Source: Phocoena phocoena (taxonomy: Eukaryota > Chordata > Mammalia > Artiodactyla > Phocoenidae). From it: 64,000 bases of DNA. A program made the position numbers and the translations under genes. The number at the start of each line of letters is the position of its first letter. Within the stretch, counting starts at the first letter, position 1. The notes under the pieces were generated by a model. That model was not told the DNA's origin, searched no databases, and saw nothing but the letters and a program-made list of their open reading frames with translations. The DNA is taken from assembly GCF_963924675.1 (NCBI RefSeq), contig NW_027077452.1:1240001-1304000 (forward strand). The letters are read 5' to 3'. Below are positions 40,168 to 53,289 of the stretch, in pieces.

Positions 40168-41914
40168 CATGGAATGTTATCTGCGCTAATTTCAGTCTCT
40201 GGTTTTATGCAGCACCCCAAGGCACCTTTCCCCATAAGTAAACACTAGTTGGTTTTCTAAATTTGCAACCCTGTTCTGTTTTGTAATTCAGTTCATGTGT
40301 AGTCAAGTTTACATTCCGTGTATTAGTGTTATCTTATGATGTTTCTTTTCCTGTGTGACGTAGTTCACGTAGAATCACCGTACCTGCATCCACTCACTAT
40401 GCCCCTATGGGCCTGATGACACAGATTTCATTGCTGAGTGATATTGCATTGTACGTACGTGCCACAACTTCTTTATCCATTTTTTGCTTTCTGGGATATT
40501 TACCTGATACTGTAGACGAGCCTCTTGTGAACACAGCTGTCCAAAATATTGGGGTGGCTGTCTGTTTTTGATTTTAATTTCCGTAAGCTCTAGGACCATA
40601 AGTGGAAGTCCCATAGGCTGTGTTGCTTTGTTTCTTACGTGTTTCAGGAAACACCATACACTTCTCCAGGGTGGCTGCTGGCAATTTACATCCTGCCAAT
40701 CAGCATAACAAGGCTCCCTGTTCTCCATATCCTGTCCTACCTTTCTGGATTTTACACTTTTTTCAGATGGCCCTTTTGCCCGGGGGGCAGTGAGATTTCA
40801 TTGTAGTGCAGATTTCATTTACAGGCTTGCTTGGTTGGCCAAAAAGGGCGTATGCGTTTTTTCCTGAATATATTCAGGAAAAAACGCATACGCCCTTTTT
40901 GGCCAAGTGCCTCATTGTCGACCTTGTGCCTCTTTTCCTATGCTTTCAGGGCAATTCTAGTCTACCCCCTGCAATCGTTTTCCTGAAATTCTGCCCCTCT
41001 TTCAAGTCCCCTTCGCAGGCTTACTTCAATACACTTTTGGAAGATAGCTGTCATTTATAACTCTGCAGGTTTGTGAAATACAGTGCCCCTGAGCTCCTTT
41101 CTTCAACTCGCTTTCTTGTGAGCTGGGCTCAAAACCGCAGGATTGCTTCAGGCACTAATCTGTTTCCAGCAGGGCACGCTGAGCCTTTGGTTAATTCCTC
41201 TTCGTGGTGGGAAATGAGCGTTACATTTGCCCGTGCAGACACCTACAGCTAGTCTCTCATTGGTTCTCCCTATTCCTGTTCATCTTGCACAGAAATTGCA
41301 AGCTGTGCCAAAGAGCAGGTTAAAGGCAGTGACTCTCCAAGCGGGGAGAGTGTTAGTAAAGCATCTGGAATGGTGAACCCGAGGACCAGGATACGAAAAC
41401 TGAGATGCATTTTAAATCGTTTCCCAATCACACGGTGGACGATACTCTGGGTTTCCCATGCATGTTTTAGCTGGAGGAAGAATCCCTTGAACCTGGAGAG
41501 TTGGGACCCATGGAATGGATACCATGCAGTATGACTTCAAAGGGTCTGCATTTGCTCACCGAAACTCACCAATGCTATCAGCCTGAAGTGTCCAGCCTTA
41601 TGTCTCAACCAGCTCTGGGTGTAGATGTGGTCAATCACGGTTGCATCACATGCCCTGAGTGAATTATTTAAGAATTGCTCCCTATTTCACTGTCTTTGTA
41701 TTTTGGTTTCGAAATTTATTTGGATAATGGGATTTATCGGATTTTCACTGCTGCGTTTCGGCCGCTGTACACACGCCTGATTCTCTTACGGAGACATATA
41801 TATCCATGGGTTTTAAGTTACTTCCTAGTCAGGTATATTCCTAGGCGTTGAATATGTGGTGTTGAGTCCATTTCGTTGAGCAAGGAGTAGGTCTAGTCTG
41901 TTACATATTTGGCT
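40168..41914. repeat. Satellite monomer 24
   Basis: Type B. Palindrome 40835-40906 is perfect. Confidence 0.9.
40835..40906. repeat. Perfect 72-bp palindrome, monomer 24
   Basis: Consensus arms with no mismatch. Confidence 0.8.
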
Positions 41915-42201
41915 TATGGAATGTTATCTGTGCTAATTTCAGTCTCTGGTTTTATGCAGCACCCCAAGGCACCTTTCCCCATAAGCAAGCACTAGTTGGT
42001 TTTCTAAATTTGAGACCCTGTTCTGTTTTGTAATTCAGTTCATGTGTAGTCAAGTTTACATTCCGTGTATTAGTGCTATCTTATGATATTTCTTTTCCTG
42101 TGTGACGTAGTTCACGTAGAATCACCGTACCTGCATCCACTCACTATGCCGCTACGGGCCTGATGACACAGATTTCATTGCTGAGTGATATTGCATTGTA
42201 C

Positions 42202-42233
42202 GATCCACAACTTCTGCATGATCCACAACTTCT
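42202..42233. repeat. Short tandem duplication in monomer 25
   Basis: Two copies of gatccacaacttct with an 18-bp offset replace the single cgtgccacaacttct of other monomers. It accounts for the 14-bp excess length. Confidence 0.85.
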
Positions 42234-42595
42234 TTATCCATTTTTTGCTTTCTGGGATATTTACCTGATACTGTAGACGAGCTTCTTGTGAACACAGCCG
42301 TCCCAAATATTGGGGTGGCTGTCTGTTTTTGATTTTAATTTCCGTAAGCTCTAGGACCATAAGTGGAAGTGCCATAGGCTGTGTTGCTTTGTTTCTTACG
42401 TGTTTCAGGAAACACCATACACTTCTCCAGGGTGGCTGTTCACAATTTACATTCTGCCAATCAGCATAACAAGGCTCCCTGTTCTCCATATCCTGTCCTA
42501 CCTTTCTGGATTTTACACTTTTTTCAGATGGCCCTTTTGCCCGGGGGGCAGTGAGATTTCATTGTAGTGCAGATTTCCTTTACAGGCTTGCTTGG

Positions 42596-42667
42596 TTGGC
42601 CAAAAAGGGCGTATGCGTTTTTTCCTGAATATATTCAGGAAAAAACGCATACGCCCTTTTTGGCCAA
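42596..42667. repeat. Perfect 72-bp palindrome, monomer 25
   Basis: Consensus arms with no mismatch, in the same monomer that carries the private 14-bp expansion. Confidence 0.8.
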
Positions 42668-43675
42668 GTGCATCATTGTCGACCTTGTGCCTCTTTTCCT
42701 ATGCTTTCAGGGCAATTCCAGTCTACCCCCTGCAATGGTTTTCCTTAAATTCTGCCCCTCTTTCAAGTCCCCTTCGCAGGCTTACTTCAATATACTTTTG
42801 GAAGATAGCTGTCATTTATAACTCTGCAGGTTTGTGAAATACAGTGCCCCTGAGCTCCTTTCTTCAACTCGCTTTCTTGTGAGCTGGGCTCAAAACCGCA
42901 GGATTGCTTCAGGCACTAATCTGTTTCCAGCAGGGCACGCTGAGCCTTTGGTTAATTCCTCTTCCTGGTGGGAAATGAGCGTTACATTTGCCCGTGCAGA
43001 CACCTACAGCTAGTCTCTCATTGGTTCTCCCTATTCCTGTTCATCTTGGACAGAAATTGCAAGGTGTGCCAAAGAGGAGGTTAAAGGCACTGACTCTCCA
43101 AGCGGGGAGAGTGTTACTAAAGCATCTGGAATGGTGAACCCGAGGACCAGGATACGAAAACTGAGATGCATTTTAAATCGTTTCCCAATCACACGGTGGA
43201 CAATATTCTTGGTTTCCCATGCATGTTTTAGCTGGAGGAAGAATCCGTTGAACCTGGAGAGTTGGGACCAATGGAATGGGTACCATGCAGTATGACTTCA
43301 AAGGGTCTGCATTTGCTCACCGAAACTCACCAATGCTATCAGCCTGAAGTGTCCAGCCTTATGTCTCAACCAGCTCTGGGTGGAGATGTGGTCAATCACG
43401 GTTGCATCACATGCCCTGAGTGAATTATTTAAGAATTGCTCCCTATTTCACTGTCTTTGTGTTTTCTTTTCGAAATTTATTTGGATAATGGGATTTATCG
43501 AATTTTCACTGCTGCGTTTCGGCCGCTGTACACACGCTTGATTCTCTTACGGAGACATATATATCCATGGGTTTTAAGATTCTTCGTAGTCAGGTATATT
43601 CCTAGGCGTTGAATATGTGGTGTTGAGTCCATTTCGTTGAGCAAGGAGTACGTCTTGTCTATTACATATTTGGCT

Positions 43676-45422
43676 TATGGAAAGTTATCTCTGCTAATTT
43701 CAATTTCTGGTTTTATGCAGCACCCCAACGCACCTTTCCCCATAAGCAAGCACTAGTTGGTTTTCTAAATTTGAGACCCTGTTCTGTTTTGTAATTCAGT
43801 TCATGTGTAGTCAAGTTTACATTCCGTGTATTAGTGATATCTTATGATGTTTCTTTTTCTGTGTGACGTAGTTCACGTAGAATCACCGTACCTGCATCCA
43901 CTCACTATGCCGCTACGGGCCTGATGACACAGATTTCATTGCTGAGTGATATTGCATTGTACGTACGTGCCACAACTTCTTTATCCATTTTTTGCTTTCT
44001 GGGATATTTACCTGGTACTGTAGATGAGCTTCTTGTGAACACAGCCGTCCCAAATATTGGGGTGGCTGTCTGTTTTTGATTTTAACTTCCATAAGCTATA
44101 GGACCATAAGTGGAAGTGCCATAGGCTGTGTTGCTTTATTTCTTACGTGTTTCAGGAAACACCATACACTTCTCCAGGGTGGCTGCTGGCAATTTACATC
44201 CTGCCAATCAGCATAAAAAGGCTCCCTGTTCTCCATATCCTGTCCTACCTTTCTGGATTTTACACTTTTTTCAGATGGCCTTTTTGCCCGGGGGGCAGTG
44301 AGACTTCATTGTAGTGCAGATTTCCTTTACAGGCTTGCTTGGTTGGCCAAAAAGGGCGTATGCCTTTTTTCCTGAATATATTCAGGAAAAAAGGCATACG
44401 CCCTTTTTGGCCAAGTGCATCATTGTCGACGTTGTTCCTCTTTTCCTATGCTTTCAGGGCAATTCCAGTCTACCCCCTGCAATCGTTTTCCTGAAATTCT
44501 GCCCCGCTTTCAAGTCCCCTTCGCAGGCTTACTTCAATATATTTTTGGAGGATAGCTGTCATTTATAACTCTGCAGGTTTGTGAATTACATTGCCCCTGA
44601 GCTCCTTTCTTCATCTCGCTTTCTTGTGAGCTGGGCACAAAACCGCAGGATTCCTTCAGGCCCTAATCTGTTTCCGGCAGGGCACGCTGAGCCTTTGGTT
44701 AATTCCTCTTCCTGGTGGGAAATGAGCGTTACATTTGCCCGTGCAGACACCTATAGCTAGTCTCTCATTGGTTCTCCCTATTCCTGTTCATCTTGCCCAG
44801 AAATTGCAAGCTGTGCCAAACAGGAGGTTAAAGGCACTGACTCTCCAAGTGGGGAGAGTGTTAGTAAAGCACCTGGAATGGTGAACCCGAGGACCAGGAT
44901 ACGAAAACTGAGATGCATTTTAAATCGTTTCCCAATCACACGGTGGACGATGCTCTGGGTTTCCCATGCATGTTTTAGCTGGAGGAAGAATCCCTTGAAC
45001 CTGGAGAGTTGGGAGCCATGGAATAGGTACCATGCAGTATGACTTCAAAGGGTCTGCATTTGCTCACCGAAACTCACCAATGCTATCAGCCTGAAGTGTC
45101 CAGCCTTATGTCTCAACCAGCTCTGGGTGTAGATGTGTTAAATCCCGGTTGCATCAGATGCCCTGAGGGAATTATTTAAGAATTGCTTTCTATTTCACTG
45201 TCTTTGTGCTTTGTTTTTGAAATTTATTTTGATAATGGGATTTATCGGATTTTCACTGCTGCGTTTATGCCTCTGTAGACACGCTTGATTCTCTTACGGA
45301 GACATATAAGTCCATGGGTTTTAAGATTCTTCCTAGTCAGGTATATTCCTAGGCGTTGAATATGTGGTGTTGAGTCCATTTCGTTGAGCAAGGAGTAGGT
45401 CTTGTCTATTACATATTTGGCT
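43676..45422. repeat. Satellite monomer 26
   Basis: Type B. Palindrome 44343-44414 is perfect but carries a G-to-C change in the left arm (tatgcctttttt) matched by the mirror change in the right arm (aaaaaaggcata). Confidence 0.9.
44343..44414. repeat. Perfect palindrome with a symmetric variant, monomer 26
   Basis: Left arm reads tatgcctttttt and right arm aaaaaaggcata, so the same position is changed in both arms and pairing is kept. No other copy in the window has this pair. Confidence 0.8.
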
Positions 45423-47169
45423 TATGGAATGTTATCTGTGCTAATTTCAGTCTCTGGTTTTATGCAGCACCCCAAGGCTCCTTTCCCCATAAGCAAGCAC
45501 TAGTTGGTTTTCTAAATTTGAGACCCTGTTCTGTTTTGTAATTCAGTTCATGTGTAGTCAAGTTTACATTCCGTGTATTAGTGATATCTTATGATGTTTC
45601 TTTTCCTGTGTGACGTAGTTCACGTAGATTCACCGTACCTGCGTCCGCTCACTATGCCGCTACGGGCCTGATGACACAGATTTCATTGCTGAGTGATATT
45701 GCATTGCACGTACGTGCCACAACTTCTTTATCCATTTTTTGCTTTCTGGGATATTTACCTGGTACTGTAGACGAGCTTCTTGTGAACACAGCCGTCCCAA
45801 ATATTGGGGTGGCTGTCTGTTTTTGATTTTAATTTCCGTAAGCTATAGGACCATTAGTGGAAGTGCCATAGGCTGTGTTGCTTTGTTTCTTACGAATTTC
45901 AGGAAACACCATACACTTTTCCAGGGTGGCTGCTGGCAATTTACATCCTGCCAATCAGCATAACAAGGCTCCCTGTTCTCCATATCCTGTCCTACCTTTC
46001 TGGATTTTACACTTTTCTCAGATGGCCCTTTTGCCCGGGGGGCAGTGAGACTTCATTGTAGTGCAGATTTCCTTTACAGGCTTGCTTGGTTGGCCAAAAA
46101 GCGCGTATGCGTTTTTTCCTGAATATATTCAGGAAAAAACGCATACGCCCTTTTTGGCCAAGTGCATCATTGTCGACGTTGTGCCTCTTTTCCTATGCTT
46201 TCAGGGCAATTCCAGTCTACCCCCTGCAATCCTTTTCTAGAAATTCTGCCCCGCTTTCAAGTCCCCTTCGCAGGCTTACTTCAATATACTTTTGGAAGAT
46301 AGCTTTTATTTATAACTCTGCAGGTTTGTGAATTACAGTGCCCCTGAGCTCCTTTCTTCAACTTGCTTTCTTGTGAGCTGGGCACAAAACCGCAGGATTG
46401 CTTCAGGCACTAATCTGTTTCCGGCAGGGCACGCTGAGCGTTTGGTTAATTCCTCTTCCTGGTGGGAAATGAGCGTTACATTTGCCCGTGCAGACACCTA
46501 CAGCTAGTCTCTCATTGGTTCTCCCTATTCCTGTTCATCTTGCACAGAAATTGCAAGCTGTGCCAAACAGGAGGTTAAAGGCACTGACTCTCCAAGCGGG
46601 GAGAGTGTTAGTAAAGCATCTGGAATGGTGAACCCGAGGACCAGGATACGAAAACTGACATGCATTTTAAATCGTTTCCCAATCACAAGGTGGACGATAC
46701 TCTGGGTTTCCCATGCATGTTTAAGCTGGAGGAAGAATCCCTTGAACCTTGAGAGTTGGGACCCATGGAATGGGTACCATGCAGTATGACTTCAAAGGGT
46801 CTGCATTTGCTCACCGAAACTCACCAATGCTATCAGCCTGAAGTGTCCAGCCTTATGTCTCAACCAGCTCTGGGTGTAGATGTGGTCAATCCCGGTTGCA
46901 TCACATGCCCTGAGTGAATTATTTAAGAATTGCTCTCTATTTCACTGTCTTTGTGTTTTGTTTTAGAAATTTATTTTGATAATGGGATTTATCGGATTTT
47001 CACTGCTGCGTTTCGGCCGCTGTACACACGCTTGATTCTCTTACGGAGACATATATATCCATGGGTTTTAAGATTCTTCCTAGTCAGGTATATTCCTAGG
47101 CGTTGAATATGTGGTGTTGGGTCCATTTCGTTGAGCAAGGAGTAGGTCTTGTCTATTACATATTTGGCT
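45423..47169. repeat. Satellite monomer 27
   Basis: Type B. Palindrome 46090-46161 has one mismatch (gcgcg in the left arm, as in monomer 1). Confidence 0.9.
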
Positions 47170-48914
47170 TATGGAAAGTTATCTGTGCTAATTTCAGTCT
47201 CTGGTTTTATGCAGCACCCCAACGCACCTTTCCCCATAAGCAAGCACTAGTTGGTTTTCTAAATTTGAGACCTTGTTCTGTTTTGTAATTCAGTTCATGT
47301 GTAGTCAAGTTTACATTCTATGTATTAGTGATATCTTATGATTTTTCTTTTTCTGTGTGACGTAGTTCACGTAGAATCACCGTACCTGCATCCACTCACT
47401 ATGCCGCTACGGGCCTGATGACACAGATTTCATTGCTGAGTGATATTGCATTGCACATACGTGCCACAACTTCTTTATCCATTTTTTGCTCTCTGGGATA
47501 TTTACCTGGTACTGTAGACGAGCTTCTTGGGAACACAGCCGTCCCAAATATTGGGGTGGCTCTCTGTTTTTGATTTTAATTTCCCTAAGCAATAGGACCA
47601 TAAGTGCAATTGCCATAGGCTGTGTTGCTTTATTTCTTACATGTTTCAGGAAACACCATACACTTCTCCAGGGTGGCTGTTCACAATTTACATCCTGCCA
47701 ATCAGCATAACAAGGCTCCCTGTTCTCCATATCCTGTACTACCTTTCTGGATTTTACACTTCTTTCAGATGGCCCTTTTGCCCGGGGGGCAGTGAGATTT
47801 CATTGTAGTGCAGATTTCCTTTACAGGCTTGCTTGGTTGGCCAAAAAGGGCATACACGTTTTTTCCTGAATATATTCAGGAAAAAACACATACGCCCTTT
47901 TGGCCAACTGCATCATTGTCGACGTTCTGCCTCTTTTCCTATGCTTTCAGGGCAATTCCAGTCTACCCCCTGCAATCGTTTTCCTGAAATTCTGCCACGA
48001 TTTCAAGTCCCCTTCGCAGGCTTACTTCAATATACTTTTGGAAGATAGCTGTCATTTATAACTCTGCAGGTTTGTGAATTACAGTGCCCCTGAGCTCCTT
48101 TCTTCAACTCGCTTTCTTGTGAGCTGGGCAAAAAACCGCATAATTGCTTCAGGCACTAATCTGTTTCCAGCAGGGCTCGCTGAGCCTTTGGTTAATTCCT
48201 CTTCCTGGTGTGAAATGAGCGTTACATTTGCCCGTGCAGATACCTACAGCAAGTCTCTCATTGGTTCTCCCTATTCCTGGTCATCTTGCACAGAAATTGC
48301 AAGCTGTGCCAAAGAGGAGGTTAAAGGCACTGACTCTCCAAGCGGGGAGAGTGTTAGTAAAGCATCTGGAATGGTGAACCCGAGGACCTGGATACGAAAA
48401 CTGAGATGCATTTTAAATCGTTTCCCAATCACACGGTGGACGATACTCTGGGTTTCCCATGCATGTTTTAGCTGGAGGAAGAATCCCTTGAACCTGGAGA
48501 GTTGGGACCCATGGAATAGGTACCATGCAGTATTACTTGAAAGGGTCTGCATTTTCTCACCGAAATTCACCAATGCTATCAGCATAAAGTGTCCAGCCTT
48601 ATGTCTCAACCAGCTCTGGGTGAAGATGTATTAAATCCCGGTTGCATCACATGCCCTGAGTGAATTATTTAAGAATTGCTCTCTATTTCACTGTCTTTGT
48701 GTTTTGTTTTTGAAATTTATTTTGATAATGGGATTTATCGGATTTCCACTGCTGCGTTTATGCCGCTGTACACACGCTTGATTCTCTTATGGAGACATAT
48801 AAATCCATGGGTTTTAAGATTCTTCCTAGTCAGGTATATTCTTGGCGTTGAATATGTGGTGTTGGGTCCATTTCGTTGAGCAAGGAGTAGGTCTTGTCTA
48901 TTACATATTTGGCT
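47170..48914. repeat. Satellite monomer 28
   Basis: Type A, the last A copy before the array edge. Palindrome 47837-47907 is one base short and mismatched (catacacg left, cacatacg right). Confidence 0.9.
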
Positions 48915-50657
48915 TATGGAATGTTATCTGGGCTAATTTCAGTCTCTGGTTTTATGCAGCACCCCAAGGCACCTTTCCCCATAAGCAAGCACTAGCTGGT
49001 TTTCTAAATTTGCGACCCTGTTCTGTTTTGTAATTCAGTTCATGTGTAGTCAAGTTTACATTCCGTGTATTAGTGATATCTTATGATGTTTCTTATTCTG
49101 TGTGACGTAGTTCACGTAGAATCACCGTACCTGCATCCACTCACTATGCCGCTACGGGCCTGATGACACAGATTTCATTGCTGAGTGATATTGCATTGTA
49201 CGTACGTGCCACAACTTCTTTATCCATTTTTTGCTTTCTGGGATATTTACCTGATACTGTAGACGAGCTTCTTCTGAACACAGCCGTCGCAAATATTGGG
49301 GTGGCTGTCTGTTTTTGATTTTAATTTCCGTAAGCTATAGGACCATAAGTTGAAGTGCCATAGGCTGTGTTGCTTTGTTTCTTACGTGTTTCAGGAAACA
49401 CCATACACTTTTCCAGGGTGGCTGCTGGCAATTTACATCCTGCCAATCAGCATAACAAGGCTCCCTGTTCTCCATATCCTGTCTTACCTTTCTGGATTTT
49501 ACACTTTTTTCAGATGGCCCTTTTGCCCAGGGGGCAGTGAGACTTCATTGTAGTGCAGATTTCCTTTACAGGCTTGCTTGGTTGGCCAAAAAGGGCGTAT
49601 ACGTTTTTTCCTGAATATATTCAGGAAAAAACGCATACGCCCTTTTTGGCCAAGTGCATCATTGTCGACGTTGTGCCTCTTTTCCTATGCTTTCAGGGCA
49701 ATTCCAGTCTACCCCCTGCAATCGTTTTCCTGAAATTCTGCCCCGCTTTCAAGTCCCCTTCGCAGGCTTACTTCAATATATTTTTGGAGGATAGCTGTCA
49801 TTTATAACTCTGCAGGTTTGTGAATTACAGTGCCCCTGAGCTCCTTTCTTCAACTCGCTTTCTTGTGAGCTGGGCACAAAACCGCAGGATTGCTTTAGGC
49901 CCTAATCTGTTTCCGGCAGGGCACGCTGAGCCTTTGGTTAATTCCTCTTCCTGGTGGGAAATGAGCGTTACATTTGCCCGTGCAGACACCTATAGCTAGT
50001 CTCTCAATGTTTCTCCCTATTCCTGTTCATCTTGCACAGAAATTGCAAGCTGTGCCAAACAGGAGGTTAAAGGCACTGACTCTCCAAGCGGGAAGAGTGT
50101 TAGTAAAGCATCTGGAATGGTGAACCCGAGGACCAGGATGCGAAAACTGAGATGCATTTTAAATCGTTTCCCAATCACACGGTGGACCATACTGTGGGTT
50201 TCCCATGCATGTTTTAGCTGGAGGAAGAATCCCTTGAACCTGGAGAGTTGGGACCCATGGAATGGGTACCATGCAGTATGACTTCAAAGGGTTTGCATTT
50301 GCTCACCGAAACTCACCAAAGCTATCAGCCTGAAGTATCCAGCGTTATGTCTCAACCAGCTCTGGGTGTAGATGTGGTCAATCCCGGTTGCATCACATGC
50401 CCTGAGTGAATTATTTAAGAATTGCTCCCTATTTCACTGTCTTTGTGTTTTGTTTTCGAAATTTATTTTGATAATGGGATTTATCGGATTTTCACTGCTG
50501 CGTTTCGGCCGCTGTACACACGCTTCTCTTACGGAGACATATATATCCATGGGTTTTAAGATTCTTCCTTGTCAGGTATATTCCTAGGCGTTGAATATGT
50601 GGTGTTGGGTCCATTTCGTTGAGCAAGGAGTAGGTCTTGTCTATTACATATTTGGCT
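48915..50657. repeat. Satellite monomer 29
   Basis: Type B. Shares cttctgaacac, gtcgcaaat and aagttgaagtgcc with monomer 30 only, which marks a recent one-unit duplication or conversion. A 4-bp loss lies near 50525 (cacgcttctctt). Palindrome 49582-49653 has one mismatch. Confidence 0.9.
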
Positions 50658-52621
50658 TATGGAAAGTCATCTGTGCTAATTTCAGTCTCCTGTTTTATGC
50701 AGCACCCCAACGCACCTTTCCCATAAGAAAGCACTAGTTGGTTTTCTAAATTTGAGACCCTGTTCTGTTTTGTAATTCAGTTCATGTGTAGTCAAGTTTA
50801 CATTCCGTGTATTAGTGATATCTTATGATGTTTCTTTTCCTGTGTGACGTAGTTCACGTAGAATCACCGTACCTGCATCCACTCACTATGCCGCTACGGG
50901 CCTGATGACACAGATTTCATTGCTGAGTGATATTGCATTGTACGTACGTGCCACAACTTCTTTATCCATTTTTTGATTTCTGGGATATTTTCCTGATACT
51001 GTAGATGAGCTTCTTCTGAACACAGCCGTCGCAAATATTGGGGTGGCTGTCTGTTTTTGATTTTAATTTCCGTAAGCTATAGGACCATAAGTTGAAGTGC
51101 CATAGGCTGTGTTGCTTTGTTTCTTACGTGTTTCAGGAAACACCATACACTTCTCCAGGGTGGCTGCTGGCAAATTACATCCTGCCAATCAGCATAACAA
51201 GGCTCCCTGTTCTCCATATCCTGTCCTACCTTTCTGGATTTTACACTTTTTTCAGATGGCCCTTTTGCCCGGGGGCAGTGAGACTTCATTGTAGTGCAGA
51301 TTTCCTTTACAGGCTTGCTTGGTTGACCAAAAAGGACGTATGTGTTTTTTCCTGAATATATTCAGGAAAAAACGCATACACCCTTTTTGCCCAAGTGCAT
51401 CATTGTCGACGTTGTGCCTCTTTTCCTATGCTTTCAGGGCAATTCCAGTCTACCCCCTGCAATCGTTTTCCTGAAATTCTGCCCCGCATTCAAGTCCCCT
51501 TCGCAGGCTTACTTCAATATATTTTTGGAGGATAGCTGTCATTTATAACTCTGCAGGTTTGTGAATTACAGTGCCCCTGAGCTCCTTTCTTCAACTCGCT
51601 TTCTTGTGAGCTGGGCACAAAACCGCAGGATTGCTTCAGGCCCTAATCTGTTTCCGGCAGGGCACGCTGAGCCTTTGGTTAATTCCTCTTCCTGGTGGGA
51701 AATGAGCGTTACATTTGCCCGTGCAGACACCTACAGCTAGTTTCTCATTGATTCTCCCTATTCCTGTTCATCTTGCACAGAAATTGCAAGCTGTGCCAAA
51801 GAGGAGGTTAAAGGCACTGACTCTCCAAGCGGGGAGAGTGTTAGTAAAGCATCTGGAATGGTGAACCCGAGGACCAGGATACGAAAACTGAGATGCATTT
51901 TAAATCGTTTCCCAATCACACGGTGGACGATACTCTGGGTTTCCCATGCATGTTTTAGCTGGAGGAAGAATCCCTTGAACCTGGAGAGTTGGGACCCATG
52001 GAATGTGTATCATGCAGTATGACTTCAAAGGGTTTGTATTTGCTCACTGAAGCTCACCAGTGCTATTAGCTGGAGGTGTCCAGCCTCATGTCTCTCCTAG
52101 CACTGGGTGTAGATTTGGTTAATCCAGGTTGCATCACAAGCCCTGAATGAATTATTTAAGAATTGCTCTCAGGCTTCCCTGGTGGCCCATGGTTGAGAAT
52201 CTGCCTGCCGTTGCAGGGGACACAGGTTCATTCCACAGTCTGGGAGAATCCCACATCCCGTGGAGCGGCTGGGCCCGTTGGCCGTGGCCGCTGGTCCTGC
52301 GCGTCCAGAGCCTGTGCTCCACAACGGGAGAGGCCACAACAGTGAGAGGCCCACTACTGCAAGAAAAAAAAAAAAAAAACTATTGCTCTCTATTTCACTG
52401 TCTTCGTGTTTTGTTTTAGAAATTTATTTTGAAAATGGCATTTATCGGATTTTCACTGCTGCCTTTAGGACGCTGTACACACCCTGATTCTCTTACGGAG
52501 ACATATAAATCCATGGGTTTTAACATTCTTAGTAGTCAGGTATATTTCTAGGCGTTGAATATGGGTTGTTGAGTCTATTTCATTGAGCAAGGAGTAAGAC
52601 TTGTGTATTACATATTTGGCT
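50658..52621. repeat. Satellite monomer 30, interrupted by a SINE
   Basis: Type B and core-like up to about 52010, then suddenly diverged (gctcactgaagctcaccag, cctcatgtctctcctag). The SINE at 52171-52379 accounts for the extra length. Palindrome 51323-51394 has several mismatches. Confidence 0.9.
52171..52379 (+). mobile_element. CHR-type tRNA-derived SINE
   Basis: About 209 bp on the + strand. It starts aggcttccctggtggc, has a tRNA-like head with an A-box-like region near 52180-52195 and a B-box-like ggttcattcc near 52225, then the non-tRNA body with gagcggctgggcccg and gagaggccacaacagtgag, and ends in a poly(A) run up to 52379. This body is typical of the cetacean CHR SINEs (Glu-tRNA-derived). 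A 9-bp target duplication, attgctctc, lies at 52162-52170 and 52382-52390; two extra bases (ct) separate the tail from the second copy. CpG positions of the family are partly decayed, so the insertion is not very recent. It sits in the diverged edge zone and occurs in no other monomer. Confidence 0.9.
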
Positions 52622-53289
52622 TATGGAAAGGTATCTGTGCTAATTTCAATCTCTGGTTTTATGCAGCACCCCAACTCACCTTTCCTCTTAAGCAAGCATA
52701 AGTTTGTTTTCTAAATTTGAGACCCTGTTCTGTTTTGTAATTCAGTTCTTGTGTAGCCAAGTTTACATTCCGTGTATTACTGATATCTTATGATGTTTCT
52801 TTTTCTGTGTGACTTATTTCACGTAGTATCATTGTACCTGAATCCACTCACTACACCGCTACGGGCCTGATGACGTAGATTTCAATGCTGTGTGATATTC
52901 CATTGTACGTAAGTACCACAAGTTCTTTATCCATTTTTCGCTTTCTGGGATATGTAACTTGTACGGTAGAGGATGTTGTTGTAAACAGAGCCATCTGAAT
53001 CTTTGGGGTGGCTGTGTCTTTTTTATTTTAATTTCCCTGAGCTATAGGACCATAAGTGGAAGTACCATAGGCTGTGTTGCTTTGTTTCTTATATGTTTCA
53101 GGAAACACCATACAGGTCTCCAGAATGGCTGTTGGCAATTTACGTCCCGCCCATCGGCATAACAAGGCTCCCTCTTCTTGGTGGTGTTTCCTGGCTTTGG
53201 AATTTTACACTTTTTATAGATGGCCCTTTTGATCTGGGGGGGGAGTTTGACTTTATTGTAGTGCAGATTTCCTTTTCATGCTTGCTTAT
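52420..53289 (-). mobile_element. L1-derived segment in edge monomers 30/31
   Basis: Same antisense L1 3' segment as in the core, but with many L1-like bases that core copies have replaced. Useful as an outgroup-like copy for reconstructing the founding monomer. It ends where the palindrome begins. Confidence 0.72.

Larger units (their letters stand above)
41915..43675. repeat. Satellite monomer 25, with private insertion
   Basis: Type B, 1,761 bp. The excess is a local duplication in which gatccacaacttct occurs at 42202-42215 and again at 42220-42233. Palindrome 42596-42667 is perfect. Confidence 0.9.

Noticed and set aside
52171..52260. Possible tRNA gene
   Set aside because: The A- and B-box-like motifs belong to the head of a SINE followed by a non-tRNA body and poly(A).
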